Assembly: GCA_963281255.1 (NCBI GenBank)
Contig: OY725502.1
Span: forward strand, 2,914,001 to 2,978,000
DNA length: 64,000 nucleotides
Direction of reading: 5' to 3'
DNA from: Aphrocallistes beatrix
Lineage: Eukaryota; Porifera; Hexactinellida; Sceptrulophora; Aphrocallistidae
Shown: piece after piece, positions 30,471 through 42,524 of the stretch
How positions within the stretch are numbered: the first letter of the stretch is position 1
How the letters are laid out: every line of letters starts with the position of its first letter
Translations under genes and position numbers: made by a program
Notes under the pieces: model-generated
What the model was told of the DNA's origin: nothing
The model's database searches: none
The model's input: the letters and a program-made list of their open reading frames with translations, nothing else

Positions 30471-32149
30471 TTCTTAACCAGGGGCAAATTTACCCTCAAG
30501 GGGTAAATTTGATCATGGCAAGGGAAGGGGTAAATAGAAATATCTCGCTTAAAAGACCACAAGACGAAATTTGATTATACCTATCATATATTTTTCTCCA
30601 ATTGGATATTATTGATATATTTAAAATAGCAACCAGGTTCCTGTTTTTTTCTCAACAACCTTGGCTGCTGAGTAGAATTCACTTTTTTATTTATCGTGAG
30701 GCTACGCAATTTTGATAAAAATTGTTTTCTTTTTTCCTTCTATTTGTAGATTATAATTAGTAATTTAGTATGTCGAAGAAGATAAAGTATGACGATTCTT
30801 GCAATCAGATTTGAGTTCGCAGTTTTGGATGGCGTTGATTGACCTAAATGCAATTTTTGCTAATGTTGGGTAAATTGTGTATATTTTGATATTGAATATT
30901 TGAAAAAAGGACGAAATACTTAAATTTTCTTATTCTCCACCTAAGAGCCGCAAAAGGGCTTTTGGGTACCAAATCGTTACATGGGGCAACAGCGTGTGTA
31001 ACGGTGACTTTTTGCAAAATTTTCAACCGCCAAACATTTGTGTCAGTCTAACTCGCAAGCAGCTCCAAAAACCTCCCGTAACAAGTTGTTACCCCTTGTG
31101 ACGATTTTATGGACTTTAAATAAGAGCAATTTACCGAACATTAGCCATTTATTTAAGTTCAAATGAAACCGTCCCGTTCATAAATATGTATTTTTCAACC
31201 CAGTAAATTGTCTGGGGTAAATAGACTTTTTTCCCCAGGTCAAGGAATAAATGTACAGAGAAATTGAGTATTTTGGTAATATTCTTATTGTTATTCTTAA
31301 CTGGTTGCTCATGTTCCAGTTGGTCCTGTAGAAGGTTATCATCTCTTGTTTGGGGATTAACCGAGGGTTTAAATCGATAACAAGTATTGCAAACGCATCT
31401 TCAAGATCATCTGACCTCATTTTCACGAGCTCTCGTTCAACTGCATAACAACATACAAAAGCGTGAATAATTTGAACTTCTTTTTTATTATTCTATGAAA
31501 AGCAAATACAATAGTTGGCGGTTACCATTTTGGTAATCCTTCACCAGGAAGTAAAGAGACTACCCAAACACGGGTTGGGTGAGGCTGGTGACATAGCCAT
31601 AATCAAATGAGTTAGTATTTTTAAAATATGTCTAATAGTTTAATATGAGCTTCAATGAAAAAAAATACATTTGCGGCTTTCCGCATTACGCGCTTGCTTT
31701 GTTTGAATAAATGGATCTGCCACGTAAAACGGGAGATAGTCGTATTTCGAGATATTATCGATGAGATATTAATTAGTCTTATTGGACGCTTACAGGGTAT
31801 ATGATGTAGACACAAAAGATTCGCTAGCATGCAAATGAAGTGTGCTAGTTACTCATAAATAATCAGTTGAGAATAATATTTCTAAAAGAAATTTTCATAA
31901 TACTATTCTTGACAAAGAAAAACAGAGGCAGGCCATCTCAGGCATATACTCGTAGACCAAAAAATAAATACATAAAATCCTCGGTCCAGTTAATAAGCGA
32001 TATTCGTTTCAACTTAGACAATCTGGATTTTGTCGAGCACTGCCATCTAGGGGGTTGAATTTTAGAAATAAAAAAATACTCTTGTTTACAATAGAAACAT
32101 AAATTAATCAAATTTAGAAATGGATTAGTGAGAGTAATCGATACTAGAC
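30471..32149. other. Intergenic, hAT-like left end and unassigned sequence
   Basis: Starts with CAGGGGTTCTTAACCAGG, a common hAT MITE terminus. Contains a CTTCACCAGGAAG hairpin-like word near 31540. No convincing gene. A possible splice acceptor with a short frame at 31425 was considered as a third LysM-gene exon and not accepted. Confidence 0.35.
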
Positions 32150-32205
32150 TCTGCAGACACAAAGTGTTCGCTAGCCCCGCTAGTGCGCTAGGAGTGCTTG
32201 TATCA
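32150..32205 (+). mobile_element. Degenerate HINE-A 3' end
   Basis: GCAGACACAAAGTGTTCGC then a decayed GCGCTAGGAGTGCTTG terminus. Ends 35 bases from the LysM gene's last codon. Confidence 0.5.
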
Positions 32206-32239
32206 AATTATAGGGGTGAACTTTAAAAGATCCAATCGC

Positions 32240-35200
32240 TTACTTTTTTGCTGTATTAAAAGCCAACTTGGTTGAGTTGTAGGCATCTCGAGAATTATCC
32301 AATCGTGTTTTTGAAGAATTCGCATCAATGGCATCATCTGAAGTACTCGATTCCGTCATAATATCAATTGATTGGTAATGATTAAGATTTGATATTTCGT
32401 CACAAATTGGTATCTTTATTTCCCTCAAAGCATATAGCCCATTACTTGTCCAGATCTTGTTTAATTGTTTGATTGACTCTACCTAAATTTAAAAAATTAA
32501 ACACTCAAATAATATGCTGAAATTGGACAATGTATCGTAAGAAGAAATCGTAGAGGGAGAAGATGAACTAATATCCGAAAACGGTCGAACAGGAGAAACA
32601 ATTTTATCATTAAAATACACGATCGACTCGCATTAGTAAGTACTCTAGGAAACCTTCGAAATTTGTGTCTTTTTCAAAATCATATTGAAGCTAGTGTAGC
32701 TGCATTTTCCGGGAAATCGATTCATAATTATTGTTCGTACAAAGTTAATTTCTCTATATTAAAGTTATAATAGAAGATTTATTAACTATAATAACCAAAT
32801 GGAAGAATGTTCACTTTGTGAATACAATTTTAAGCTGACATTCATTTCATTTTATGCTTAATAATGCCTACAATTTTTATACGTAATGGATAGTTAACTT
32901 CAGTCAGGGCCCGCGAGAAAATTAAAAAGACACTGGGCAGCACGTATCAATGGGCCCCATCAAATGCATATATAATTTTGGATACTAATGAAATATTGAA
33001 TGTTTAAAAGGGAACGCGGAATTTGACCTAAAATCAAATCGGAATTTGACCTAAAACTGAAGTAGGAAAATGACCTAAAATCGAAGTAGGAATTTGACCT
33101 AAAGAAATTCGGGAAGTAGGAAAATGACCTAATATCGAAGTAGGAATTTGACCTAAAGAAATTTGGGAAGTAGAAATATGACCTAAAACGTGTGAAGTAG
33201 GAATAATACCTAAAATTGGAGGGAGAGAGATAGTGGGCATTTTAGGTTTGAAATAGTGTTCAATTGAGTGTGAAAGTGGCATTTTTATTCGTAAGAGGGA
33301 TACTGTGTGGCATTTTAGGTCTTATTCTTACTTAGTACGTTTTGGGTCTTTTTCCTACTTTTTAGGTCAAATTCCTACTTCGAATTTAGGTCATTTTCCT
33401 ACTTCCCATATTCTTTTAGGTCAAATTCCGATTTGATTTTAGGTCATTTTCCTACTTACCAAATTTCTTTAGGTCAAATTCCTGCGTCCCGTTTAAAACA
33501 GAATGCTACGTATATAAATAATGATCACGTTATTAAATTATCCCCAAATTACTGGATTTGAATAAAAAATGTAATATCCCGGGATCCCAAGATGGTTAGA
33601 ACTATGCTTGACTTCGTGTGGGTTTCGCCTGAGAATTAGCGCGAATAGCAAATCATCGAGCGGTGAGACCAGAAGAAACAAGGGCTAGGATAAAATACAG
33701 TGGAATTCGCTTTTTAGCAACTCGAGTTTTGCTCATAAAATGGTTGCTAATACGCGAAGTTGCTAATAAGGGAACAGAATTAACACAAAATCTTCACATG
33801 GGACCTGAAGATTGGTTGCTAGTAGAGCAATATTGCTAATAAGGGAGTTGCTAATAAGCGAATTCCACTGTATGATGAAAACTGTGAATAATTGAAAGAC
33901 TTACTCGCGAACCTCAAACTTGGCACAAAATATTTTTCACAAATAGTCTAAACCGCGAACGGCGCCTGTTAATGATATGTACGATAAATATGTTGATACC
34001 TATTAATTACTATCGATTTAGTTTGGAAGTAGATTTAATGATTCATATACGATTTGTTTTTGCATCCAATATATGCTTCCTTCTGACTTTAGTTCAGCTA
34101 AACCGTCCTATCTCGGCATGAGCCCCTTCAGCCTATGGGCCTCAGGGTAGTGTCCCGACCAGTCCGGGGCCCACTAATTATTTTCCCTGAAAGTTTTTAG
34201 CTGTATATTTTATGCGTTGAAGTTTCGATCTAGTAAGTTTAATGATCCTATAAATAGTATATATTTCTATTACATCATCTAAATATACGTAATTATAACA
34301 GACAAAGTTCTCTAAAAGTAAGCTCTTCGAGCTTTTGCGAACCTGATTTGTGGCTGTAAGACACAATTGATCGTTATTAATATTAATACCAGTATAGCCA
34401 AATATTTGTTTCCACGTATATACACACTACCCGGACGAAAATATTTGTACACTTCACTATCTTAAGAGCATTTAATGCTAAATAGATCTATTCATGAAGA
34501 TCAAAACTCCTAAACGGTAACTGATGCAACTAATCGGATTTCAGATTCGAAATCTGCGCATTGGAATTAGTTACTTGTATAGTAGAATGTTTCTAATAAA
34601 ATATTAATTCCCAATGTTTTCAAAATATCAATAATTGCCACCTTGTGCCACATATGTCACTATTTACCACTATACATGCTGGTGTTGAATTACCTCTTGT
34701 GCCGCAGGTTGATAATTTTACTTATTTGGTTGAACAATTTATTGTAGAATTCGACTATTACTAATTCGAATGTGTAGAGTTCGAATCTTAAATCAGGTTA
34801 TTTGTATCTCTTAGAGTTCGAATACATCTCCCTTCACGAAAAGATCTAATTTGTACTATTTGTATGGGAAATAATAGTGTCCAAATACTTTTGGCCGGTT
34901 AGTGTATGAATTTGGTGTTCAAGTAAATGAAGACTGGCATGCGCATTACTAACATGTATAAAACATATTTTGATTGGATACAATTTTATAGTTAATACTT
35001 TGAGGTGTAAGTATGAAATGAATACAGGGATTCAAGTGAAATTTATTTATTAATAGTAAGATGTTAATTCATAACAAATTACTAATACAGGGTGAGTTCT
35101 GATACAAACTTCATTAGGTATAAACATTTTTATACTCAGACAATATTAATTATTATGGTCTTTAGAGATCATAATTCGAATATTTTCAATGGTTTTAAAA

Positions 35201-37701
35201 GATTTTTCGAGTCTAAGACCTGGAACTGTGTTTTGTAGGGTGAGGGGGGAATTTTATGGAGAAAAAATGTGTCTTGGCACGCAGCGAAAATCGAGAATCA
35301 AGGTCACTGCTTCTGTAAAAAATGTCTTCATAATCGATGTTCTATGACGATTTAGCACCAGATACCTTTTATTCACCATGGAATTATTTCATAAATCCAT
35401 TGAATTCATTATCAGAAGCGAGAGAAAGTTATAATTTCACTAGATCAAATTAGGTACATTTAGCAAAATCACCCAAAATTGCACTTTTCTCCACATCACC
35501 AAAAATCTGATCATGTGAGAGCCAATTTTTCCTAGAATTTGAATACTCTAGAATGATCATTTGGAAAGCAGTGGGCCCTGATTCTCGATTTTCGCTGCAT
35601 GCTAGGACACATTTTTTCCTCATAAAAATCACCATACAAAACATAGTTCCAGGTCTTAGACTCTAAAAATATTTTTAACTCATTGAAAATATTCGAATTA
35701 CGATCTCTAAAGATCATAATAACTAAGATTGTTCGAGTATAAGAAATTTTATACCTAATGAAGCTTGGCACAGAACTTATGAGCCACCCTGTAGAAGTGC
35801 ATGTGTTCACAGACTAAGTTTTCTTTGTGATGCATGAAATTTGATGTGCAGGAAAAATATATTTTTGCGTCATCTCAATTTCTGGCTCCTCTGCTTCGGG
35901 CCCCCACTGCCTCCGGGCCCCCCGGTACTAACCCAAGTACCCTCCCCCCTCTCCACGGACCTGGTCCCGACTGCCCCCCTCTCGTAGGCCCTGACATCAG
36001 TTGACTTTTGTCAACTATTAATGTCTTCACTATCTAAATTACCTGATTATGCACTAAAAACTTGTTAATCATTGAAGAATGCAATGAAACCAAACTCAAA
36101 TACTAATCTACAAGAGGCAAACAGGTTCATTGCATATAAATGGGAAGTTAAATATATGTACGGGATCCCGGAATCCAGGGAAAACAACACTAATTGAATC
36201 ATAATAAGTAAAAACTGACAATTTCCCTCATTTCCCGATTATAAGCAATTTCCCGTTTATAACAGTAATTTTAATGGAATTAGTCATTTTCATGTTTTCC
36301 CCCTTCGAAAAGGTTCCATTTAGAGAGGTTTCAAAGTATACTCGTGTCAATTTTATAGATTGAACCATTTACTTAATCAGATACTAGGAGCAAATTAGTC
36401 AACAAATTAGTCAACACATTAGAATATTGATGCATCATGATGACGTAATAATTGATGCAGTCTCAGTATTAATTATTCTGTTGATAATATCTTGAGGGAA
36501 TATTATTATAGGCTTATGATTCAAATTTCAAACTTCTATAACCTGTAATGGCAAGTTATGTCCGAAAATTGGATATCAAATAAAAAGAGGAAAAAAAGGC
36601 CTACTGAGTCAGCATTAAGTTATTACTCAATCACTACGCATCAATAATCAAATTACAGTCAGGGTCGCTTATTATGAACCCGCTTAATATGAACATTCGT
36701 TTATTATGAACTAGCCATCTGGAGTCAATTTTATTGCTCACATAGGATTAGTATTAAGTTGAGTTCGCTTAATATAAAATCTCTCTATAATGAACATTCC
36801 TTTTGGTCCACTGGTGATTCATAATAAGCGACTCTGACTACCAATTTTTTTATAACTCTGAGATGCGAAATAAATAAATACCACTACCACTAAAATGGAT
36901 ACACTTTGTCATCATGAGTGATGATGTCATTGCAACCTTTCGAATTTACCAGTATCTATGGATTAGTGAAAGTAATGACAATATTATTATGCGCCCGCAG
37001 GATGACTTTGTAGACATGCGTTCGCTTATTGTGCTAAACAAGTGTGTGAACCGAGCTTGTAATATATTTATACCCAAATCAATCTTTAACCATGCCATCT
37101 AAAATAAATTATGTGTTGAAAGCCCATTTTTTCTAGAAAATAGGGCAGTAGCATCATTATATTTTCGTTAACTATTATCTAATGGTATTAATACTATTAA
37201 TTTTAATTGGTGACACATACAAGAATCAAAATATTAATCAAAATATTGTGTTAAAAAACATTTAACAAAAAGCTTTTTAAAATTTACATGCTTAGATATT
37301 TTATCAGCTAAGTCAGATACAGGGCAAGGATAGACTATTATATATCTAATTAATTGTATGTTGTGTTGGAAAAAAATGTGACTGATGGGGTTGATAAAGT
37401 AATTTATAAGGCCTAAAATAAAATGTGGATTAATTTTCAATAAAATATCTAATGAACTCACGGATACGTTATATTTGATAGAGAGTCCCTGCAGAGTGTC
37501 AGTCAATTCAACATGATGGACCTTAATCCTCGGATTAGCAGATGAAAATAGAACTGAGGAACATCTATCTGATGAGGCACTTGTTCCATAAGAGCGAGGT
37601 TTCGTTATGTTGAGACTATTACTCATATCCTCAATTGACTCCTTGACATTAGGGGTGATAGAATCGTTGTATTTGCAAGCCATTATTGACAATATATTCA
37701 A
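32240..37701 (-). CDS. LysM-domain protein (LYSMD1/2-type), two exons identified
   Basis: Exon 1 is 37701-37462 (80 codons) and ends at a GTGAGT donor after KYNVS. Exon 2 is 32482-32240, after a TTTAG acceptor, and opens VESIKQLNKIW. Both are phase 0, and joining them completes one LysM fold: VHHVELTDTLQGLSIKYNVS then VESIKQLNKIWTSNGLYALREIKIPI. Upstream is RSYGTSASSD, recalling the RSYG segment before LysM in animal LYSMD1/2. LYSMD proteins are intracellular, have no signal peptide (none seen), and have no settled biochemical role. The product would be 160 residues against about 215-230 for human relatives. The stop directly abuts a GTAAGC donor-like site, so another exon may follow. The 4.98-kb intron is packed with nested transposons. 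Confidence 0.8.
33005..33499. repeat. Foldback element of GACCTAAA/GTAGGAA repeats
   Basis: The left half repeats GAAGTAGGAAAATGACCTAA-like units; the right half carries the same units inverted (TTAGGTCATTTTCCTACTTC). Outer ends are AAAAGGGAACGCGGAATTTG and the inverse of AAACGGGACGCAGGAATTTG. The 82-codon frame read through it is a by-product of the repeats. Confidence 0.8.
33698..33870. mobile_element. pogo-like MITE
   Basis: CAGTGGAATTCGCTT-TTAGC ends, inverted, with TA on both sides. Internal TTGCTAATAAGGGA words. Confidence 0.88.
34423..34904. mobile_element. Tc1/mariner-type MITE
   Basis: CACTACCCGGACGAAAATAT against the inverse of AAATACTTTTGGCCGGTTAG, TA-flanked. Same general design as 23107-23597 and 53156-53632. 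Confidence 0.8.
35088..35791. mobile_element. Foldback mariner-type MITE, 0.7 kb
   Basis: CAGGGTGAGTTCTGATACAA and the inverse of GAGCCACCCTG, TA-flanked. The arms pair over about 250 bp (CGCAGCGAAAATCGAGAATC and inverse). A right-arm fragment sits at 4190-4274. Confidence 0.85.
36002..36655. other. Intron sequence, no feature seen
   Basis: AT-rich. A GGATCCCGGAATCCAGGGA stretch and TTTCCC-TTATAA words at 36160-36270 may be a decayed pogo-like MITE. Confidence 0.35.
36656..36840. mobile_element. pogo-like MITE
   Basis: CAGTCAGGGTCGCTTATTAT ends with inverse at the right. The inverted relative is at 46283-46429. Confidence 0.82.
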
Positions 37702-38376
37702 CGGATCAGTTTTTATACGATATAAATGATTGTTTCAAACTAGCATATTTTAAAATCTGGAAAGTCCTTGATTATATGGTAAGATATCATATAGAATCAA
37801 TGAATGTGAAAACATCTTATAGGATTTCAATATCAACAATTTAATAGTTAGACGGTATCTTATTATTCTACATCTATAATATTAAAATTCAATTATATAT
37901 GTATATAAATGAGTAGAGAAGCGGCTTAGTATAGAGGGAAATATGAATTTAAAATTATATAGGATGAATTTAACATATTAGGTTCCAAGTCACCCGCATT
38001 TGAAGATCGAAACCAGCTGACCCGCAATAGGGTTAGCAAACCTCGCATTGTACGCTAAAATATACATTTCACGCAAATATACTGAATCCGAAAGTCAACT
38101 TAAAATATTTGGTAAGTCTATATAGCTGTCATTTGCAAGCAAGGACCATTTAATTTGCTATAAATAGTCTCAAAATTCAGTAAATAGCAATTACACTTAG
38201 TAAGAAAATTTTGAAAACACGTCTGTCTAGTATTTCCTCTGATGCGAATAATTCCAAATATAGGTGCAGGGCGCAGGGGATTAGGGTTTTATTCGATTGG
38301 TTTCGCAATCTCCTTAATTACTGCAAAGATAAGAACGTGATTATTCAACTAACTTCCAGCAATACTTGCATATATG
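37702..38376. other. Region upstream of the LysM gene
   Basis: The promoter should lie here on the minus strand. AT-rich; I see no clear core motif. The plus-strand 80-codon frame at 38211 looks accidental. Confidence 0.3.
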
Positions 38377-39087
38377 CAGGGCCCATCAGAGAAATTACAG
38401 GCCCTGGTACCTATTCGTCCCGGGCACCCATTTGTTCTTTCCTAATTAAGTAACACAGTATAAATAATTATCCCAAACATTTCTAATAATATTAGAAATG
38501 TTTGGGATAATTATTATTATTAATAAAGTGAAAGTAGAGTCAATATGAATTATATTGCTTTTCTGGCCTTTCTTGAAGCAAATGTGTTAATAAGCTCATC
38601 GGACTTCGCTTGTCTTGCAATTCATTGTCTATACTAAGTATTGCAAGATCATTCAGTCTCTCTTGGCTCATATATTCCTTAGTAAGTTTTTGATTAATTT
38701 AAGTATGCTGACTGAACGTTCAGCGGATGCCACAGTAACATGAAGTGTCTTTTGTGCTCTTTTGAGCACCGGACTGATGGTGCTATGACTTTTTTTCGAG
38801 TTAAATTTCGAGTTAAATTCTAACAGGTATCAAAGAAATGCAATGAAAAAATAATAAGAATATATAATAAAGAATTATCAAATAAAGTTGCACTTATTCG
38901 TGATCGATTACTAAGGCCCCATTATTTCTAGACATATGTTTAACTCGTGCACATCACTACCATTAGGTTCCCCTTATTTCCCAAGACTAAATGAATCCTG
39001 AATCTCGCGTTGCTATCGGGCACTCTTACGATCCCGTTACCCTGAACCTTGGACTTTGGTACCATACTCCCTCCCTCGCGGGCCCTG
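38377..39087 (-). mobile_element. hAT remnant with transposase C-terminus
   Basis: CAGGGCCCATC at 38377 and inverted GCGGGCCCTG at 39087, flanked by CATATATG and AATATATG (7 of 8). The minus strand of about 38780-38560 encodes, with interruptions, the hAT dimerisation end: TVASAERSVSILKLIKN, SQERLNDLAILSIDNE and DELINTFASRKA. Heavily decayed. A perfect 26-bp hairpin (38463-38515) lies near the left end. Confidence 0.75.
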
Positions 39088-39097
39088 AATATATGTA

Positions 39098-39170
39098 CAG
39101 TAGAACCTCCATAAGTGGGGGAACTCGGGACTGCGAAAATGTACATACTGCCCATTCCCCACTTAATCGA
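39098..39170. mobile_element. Half of a pogo-like MITE joined to a HINE end
   Basis: CAGTAGAACCTCCATAAGTG at the left; at the right, CCCCACTTAATCGAG runs into the inverse of the HINE-A 5' end (ATCGAGTTTTAATAGTAAGG). Confidence 0.5.
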
Positions 39171-39185
39171 GTTTTAATAGTAAGG

Positions 39186-39856
39186 ATATATTTATAAAAA
39201 TTATTTTTGCAAGTGAGAACCTAAGAATTTGGGTTTATATTTACACAGAGAGAGATTTCTTTTTGGACCATAAATGGGGGTCTTGACCGAATTTGGAAGG
39301 TCCAAGTCCAGAACTTTCAAAATAAAAATGAATTGTGTTCAAATTATATACACATTATTAACAACAATTTCAAAGATGTTTTAGCATACTATCCCCACTT
39401 GAGCACATATTTCTTTATTAAATTCGCCATTTTCTAATTTATTCAAAATTCTCCATTGAATTTGTATTGCAATAAAGTCAATGATTAGTCGAGAATGGGT
39501 CTTCGTCTAAATTTCTGCATTATAGACTCTTTAAAGAGGCCAAATCAAGTAAGTAAAACAACAGCTGATAAATGCGTCAAAACCTTCCAATTATTTTTAA
39601 TTTTTGGTCGTACTAAACTTTATGGGGGGGGGGGTAAACTCATAAAAATCAACATAGCTACAATCAAATTAGTACGATATGATCAACCACTCAGTATTAC
39701 AATGAAATCAACGATAAAAACTTTGGCGTTCTTTTTACGTTATCAATATTTTTCGAGGGTGGTATCCTTAAGAGAAGCCTTATCTTGTATACTAATTGGT
39801 TCTTTCTTGGTTTTTACAGAATTATGTGCTACTTACCTCATCAAAATTAATGTAAA
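39186..39856. other. No gene seen
   Basis: Unassigned AT-rich DNA with a run of G at 39624-39633. The 147-codon frame at 39495-39938 runs into the HINE hairpin and is not credible. Confidence 0.35.
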
Positions 39857-40326
39857 CAAGCGCGTTTCGCTTGCTTGCGCTGCGCGGCTGGTGGATGCTT
39901 TGTGTCTGCCGGAGGCGCCAGTGGTCACCATTGATTAATCATAAGGGAGATAACATCTCTAAATACGTCGGTCATAATGCTATAATCAATGTCGCACGAA
40001 AAATCACCAATTTTGTCAATTTTTAAAATTTTTATGAGTAATGATGACATCATAACAGAGTGATGAGTCATCATTTTTTGATTATAGTTGGGTCATATGT
40101 GAGATATATTAATATACATAATCTATTAAAATTTCAGCCTTCTATCTCCTATAATGGCTGAGTTATGCTCGAATAACTGTATTGCTTAACTTTTTAAAAT
40201 GTGACAATGACGTCATAATTCCATGATGAGTCGACATTTGCGTCTGAGCTCAGAACTTAGTGGAGCCATAGCCAAAAAAACTCCCACATGCCAAAAACAA
40301 ACATTAATCGAGTTTTAATAGTAAGG
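39857..40326 (-). mobile_element. HINE-A copy, lacking the GTAACG block
   Basis: From CAAGCGCGTTTCGCTTGC (3' end) to ATCGAGTTTTAATAGTAAGG (5' end). Preceded and followed by T in element orientation. Head-to-head with the next copy, 50 bp apart. Confidence 0.85.
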
Positions 40327-40376
40327 ATTATTGATGATTAAATGTCACAAAAAAGTTAACAATAAGAATTAACAAT

Positions 40377-41442
40377 CTTTACTATTAAAACTCAATTAAT
40401 GTTTGTTTGTTTGTTTGTGTATATATATATATATGTATATACACTCGAACCCCTCTTATCCGGGCAGTGCCGGACCGGAGGGTGCCCGGATAACAGAATT
40501 TGCCCGGATATCGGAGGTCCGGATAAGAGAGGTGCCCCGTAACTCAGAAATCAACTTGAATAGCAGTTTATAGTGTTAAAACTGTCAATTTGTATAATGG
40601 GTGAGTTTAAATAATATCTAGTGCCCGGTTATCAAAATTTGAGTTCCGGATAAGAGAGGTGATTGTAAAATAGATATTCTATAAAGGAAAAGAAACTATT
40701 CCATTGCGATTGATTAATACATTCTAAGCAGTATTTACCCCTGAATATATTAGATGTCGCAATTATCTTCCAAATTCACTATCAAAGTTCATTAAATAAT
40801 ATTACATGATAATGATGATTGCTGGAATTGTGGTTCATAATTGACTTAAAATTGGACAATGCATATTGACTAAATGCCGAAAGGGCTGCCCGGTTGAGAT
40901 AGGTGCCCGGATATCGGAGGTCCGGATAAGAGAGGTTCGAGTGTATATATATATATATATGTAACGAATTGATTGAAGAAACTGCCAGGCGCAGAAAGCT
41001 GATTTTTGGCATGTGAGAGTTTTTTGGCCATGGCTCCAGCAAGTTCTGAGCTCAGACGAAAATGTCGACTCATCATTGAATTATGACGTCATTGTCACAT
41101 TTTTAAAAGTTAAGCAATACAGTTATTCGAGTATAACTCAGTCATTATAAGAGATAGAAGGCTGAAATTTTAATAGAATCTGTATACTAACATACCTCAC
41201 AACAATTATAAAAATTATGACTCATCACTTTTTTATGACGTCATCATTACTCATCAAAATTTTAAAAATTGATAAATTTGGTGATATTTCGTGCGATATC
41301 GATTATAACAGTAGGACAAACGTATTTAGAGATGTTATTTCCCTTAAAATTAATCAATGGTGATCACAGGCGCCCAAAGGGCGCCTCCGGCGGATACAAA
41401 GTGTCCGCCAGCCGCGCAGCGCAAGCAAGCGAAGCGCGCTTG
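40377..41442 (+). mobile_element. HINE-A copy with a MITE in its TA repeat
   Basis: The start is CTTTACTATTAAAACTCAAT. The TA repeat is interrupted by the Tigger-like MITE 40442-40943. The body continues to the double hairpin and GCGCGCTTG. Two TGACGTCA words. Confidence 0.88.
40442..40943. mobile_element. Tigger-like MITE (CACTCGAACC family)
   Basis: Inverted relative of 18924-19382, TA-flanked, inserted in the HINE TA repeat. Confidence 0.9.
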
Positions 41443-41559
41443 TAAACAATGGAAGTAGTATATGAATTGTACTACTCATCGACCAGTTTGGACTGCCCTA
41501 TTAGCCTATAGAAACCTCCAGAGTAATCGTTGTGTCATCACATCCTATGAGGAGAGGCC

Positions 41560-42013
41560 TGTTGCATGAAAAAATGCCCCCCCCCCCCCGTGAAAAAATG
41601 CCCCCACCATGGATATTCATGTAATATGGGGGGGGCAAAATTTAATGGAGTTAGCGTGAAAAATTGCCCCCCCGTGAAAAAATGCCCCCCCACCATGGAT
41701 ATTCTAAAGTATGCCAATGCTTATACAAAACATTTTGAATGCTATTTGGCTTCTATTCGTTTACTAAAGCATTGCAAATCAACAAACTAATCGTGTGAAG
41801 TAATAACAATGACTTTCATAAATGTATCGTATATAAATAGTATCAGCAATATTTAGTGTTAAACTCAAGAATATCCATGGTGGGGGCATTTTTTTACGGG
41901 GGGGCAATTTTTCACGCTAACTCCATTAAATTTTGCCCCCCCCCATATTACATGAATATCCATGGTGGGGGGATTTTTTCATGGGGGGGGGGGGGGCATT
42001 TTTTCATGCAACA
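41560..42013. mobile_element. Ginger-type MITE, 454 bp, GGCC duplication
   Basis: TGTTGCATGAAAAAATGCCC at the left and its inverse ending ATGCAACA at the right. Inverted arms are about 165 bp. GGCC directly flanks both ends (41556-41559, 42014-42017). The first six bases and the target are those of the 5.6-kb Ginger element; the rest of the arm differs and consists of G- or C-runs with CACCATGGATATTC. It has no coding capacity. Confidence 0.88.
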
Positions 42014-42017
42014 GGCC

Positions 42018-42520
42018 TACTCAGGGTTCTCCCCAGCCCGTTATGGTGGTATTGAGACGATACGCCTTCTGAGAGACGAAGGTGTATTGGCCGAAACGCC
42101 TTCGAGGTTCGATCGCAAGGCCTAACGTGCAATCTATCTTGATTAAGAATTCGGCAGTATATAATTTCAATCATTTATAGTGATGTGGTTCTATAACAAT
42201 CACACAAGTTCCTAGGTTTAGGAAGTGTAATTTATGTTGTTTCTTTGTCTTTAATCGGGACAATTTAGTCCCAATATTTTTTCATAATTAACCAGAATTC
42301 CTTAAAATCTGTCACAAATAAGCAGAGTTCCAAATTAACCGGTTTTCCAATTAAGGTGACTTTAATTCATCCAATTTGCGTTATTGTGGATAGTGAACTA
42401 CCCAAAATTTACTGCTAGTAAACATACTTCTTATTAATTAACTTAATATAATGACATAAAACAAGCCCTCAATTTCGACTGAAAATCTGACTTCAAATTC
42501 AAAATCTGCTTTGTATTCTG
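42018..42520. other. Unassigned, no gene
   Basis: Contains GCCGAAACGCCTTCGAGG-type words near 42090 and TTAACCGG/CCAATTAAGG words near 42335. No paired termini found. Confidence 0.3.
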
Positions 42521-42524
42521 AGTA

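Larger units (their letters stand above)
32905..35993. mobile_element. hAT-ended element, 3.1 kb, filled with nested MITEs
   Basis: CAGGGCCCGCGAGA at 32905 and inverted TCTCGTAGGCCCTG ending at 35993. The flanking 8-mers ACTTCAGT and ACATCAGT agree at 7 of 8. The contents are non-coding: a foldback minisatellite (33005-33499), a pogo-like MITE (33698-33870), a Tc1-type MITE (34423-34904) and a foldback mariner MITE (35088-35791). Lies in the LysM gene intron. Confidence 0.65.

Noticed and set aside
31178-31426. Third exon of the LysM gene (ERELVKMRSDDLEDAFAI)
   Set aside because: An acceptor-like TTATGCAG precedes it, but joining to the GTAAGC donor at the end of exon 2 creates an immediate stop, and the expected LYSMD C-terminus is not recognisable.
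33034-33282. Frame with repeated LGQIPTSILGHFPTS
   Set aside because: It is a translation of the foldback minisatellite; no promoter, start context or homologous protein.
39495-39938. 147-codon plus-strand frame
   Set aside because: It runs through a G homopolymer and into the HINE terminal hairpin; not protein-like.
42038-42125. tRNA-like or SINE head (GAGGTTCGATCGCAAGG)
   Set aside because: It resembles a B box, but no A box at the right distance and no cloverleaf can be drawn; no poly-A or simple-repeat tail follows.
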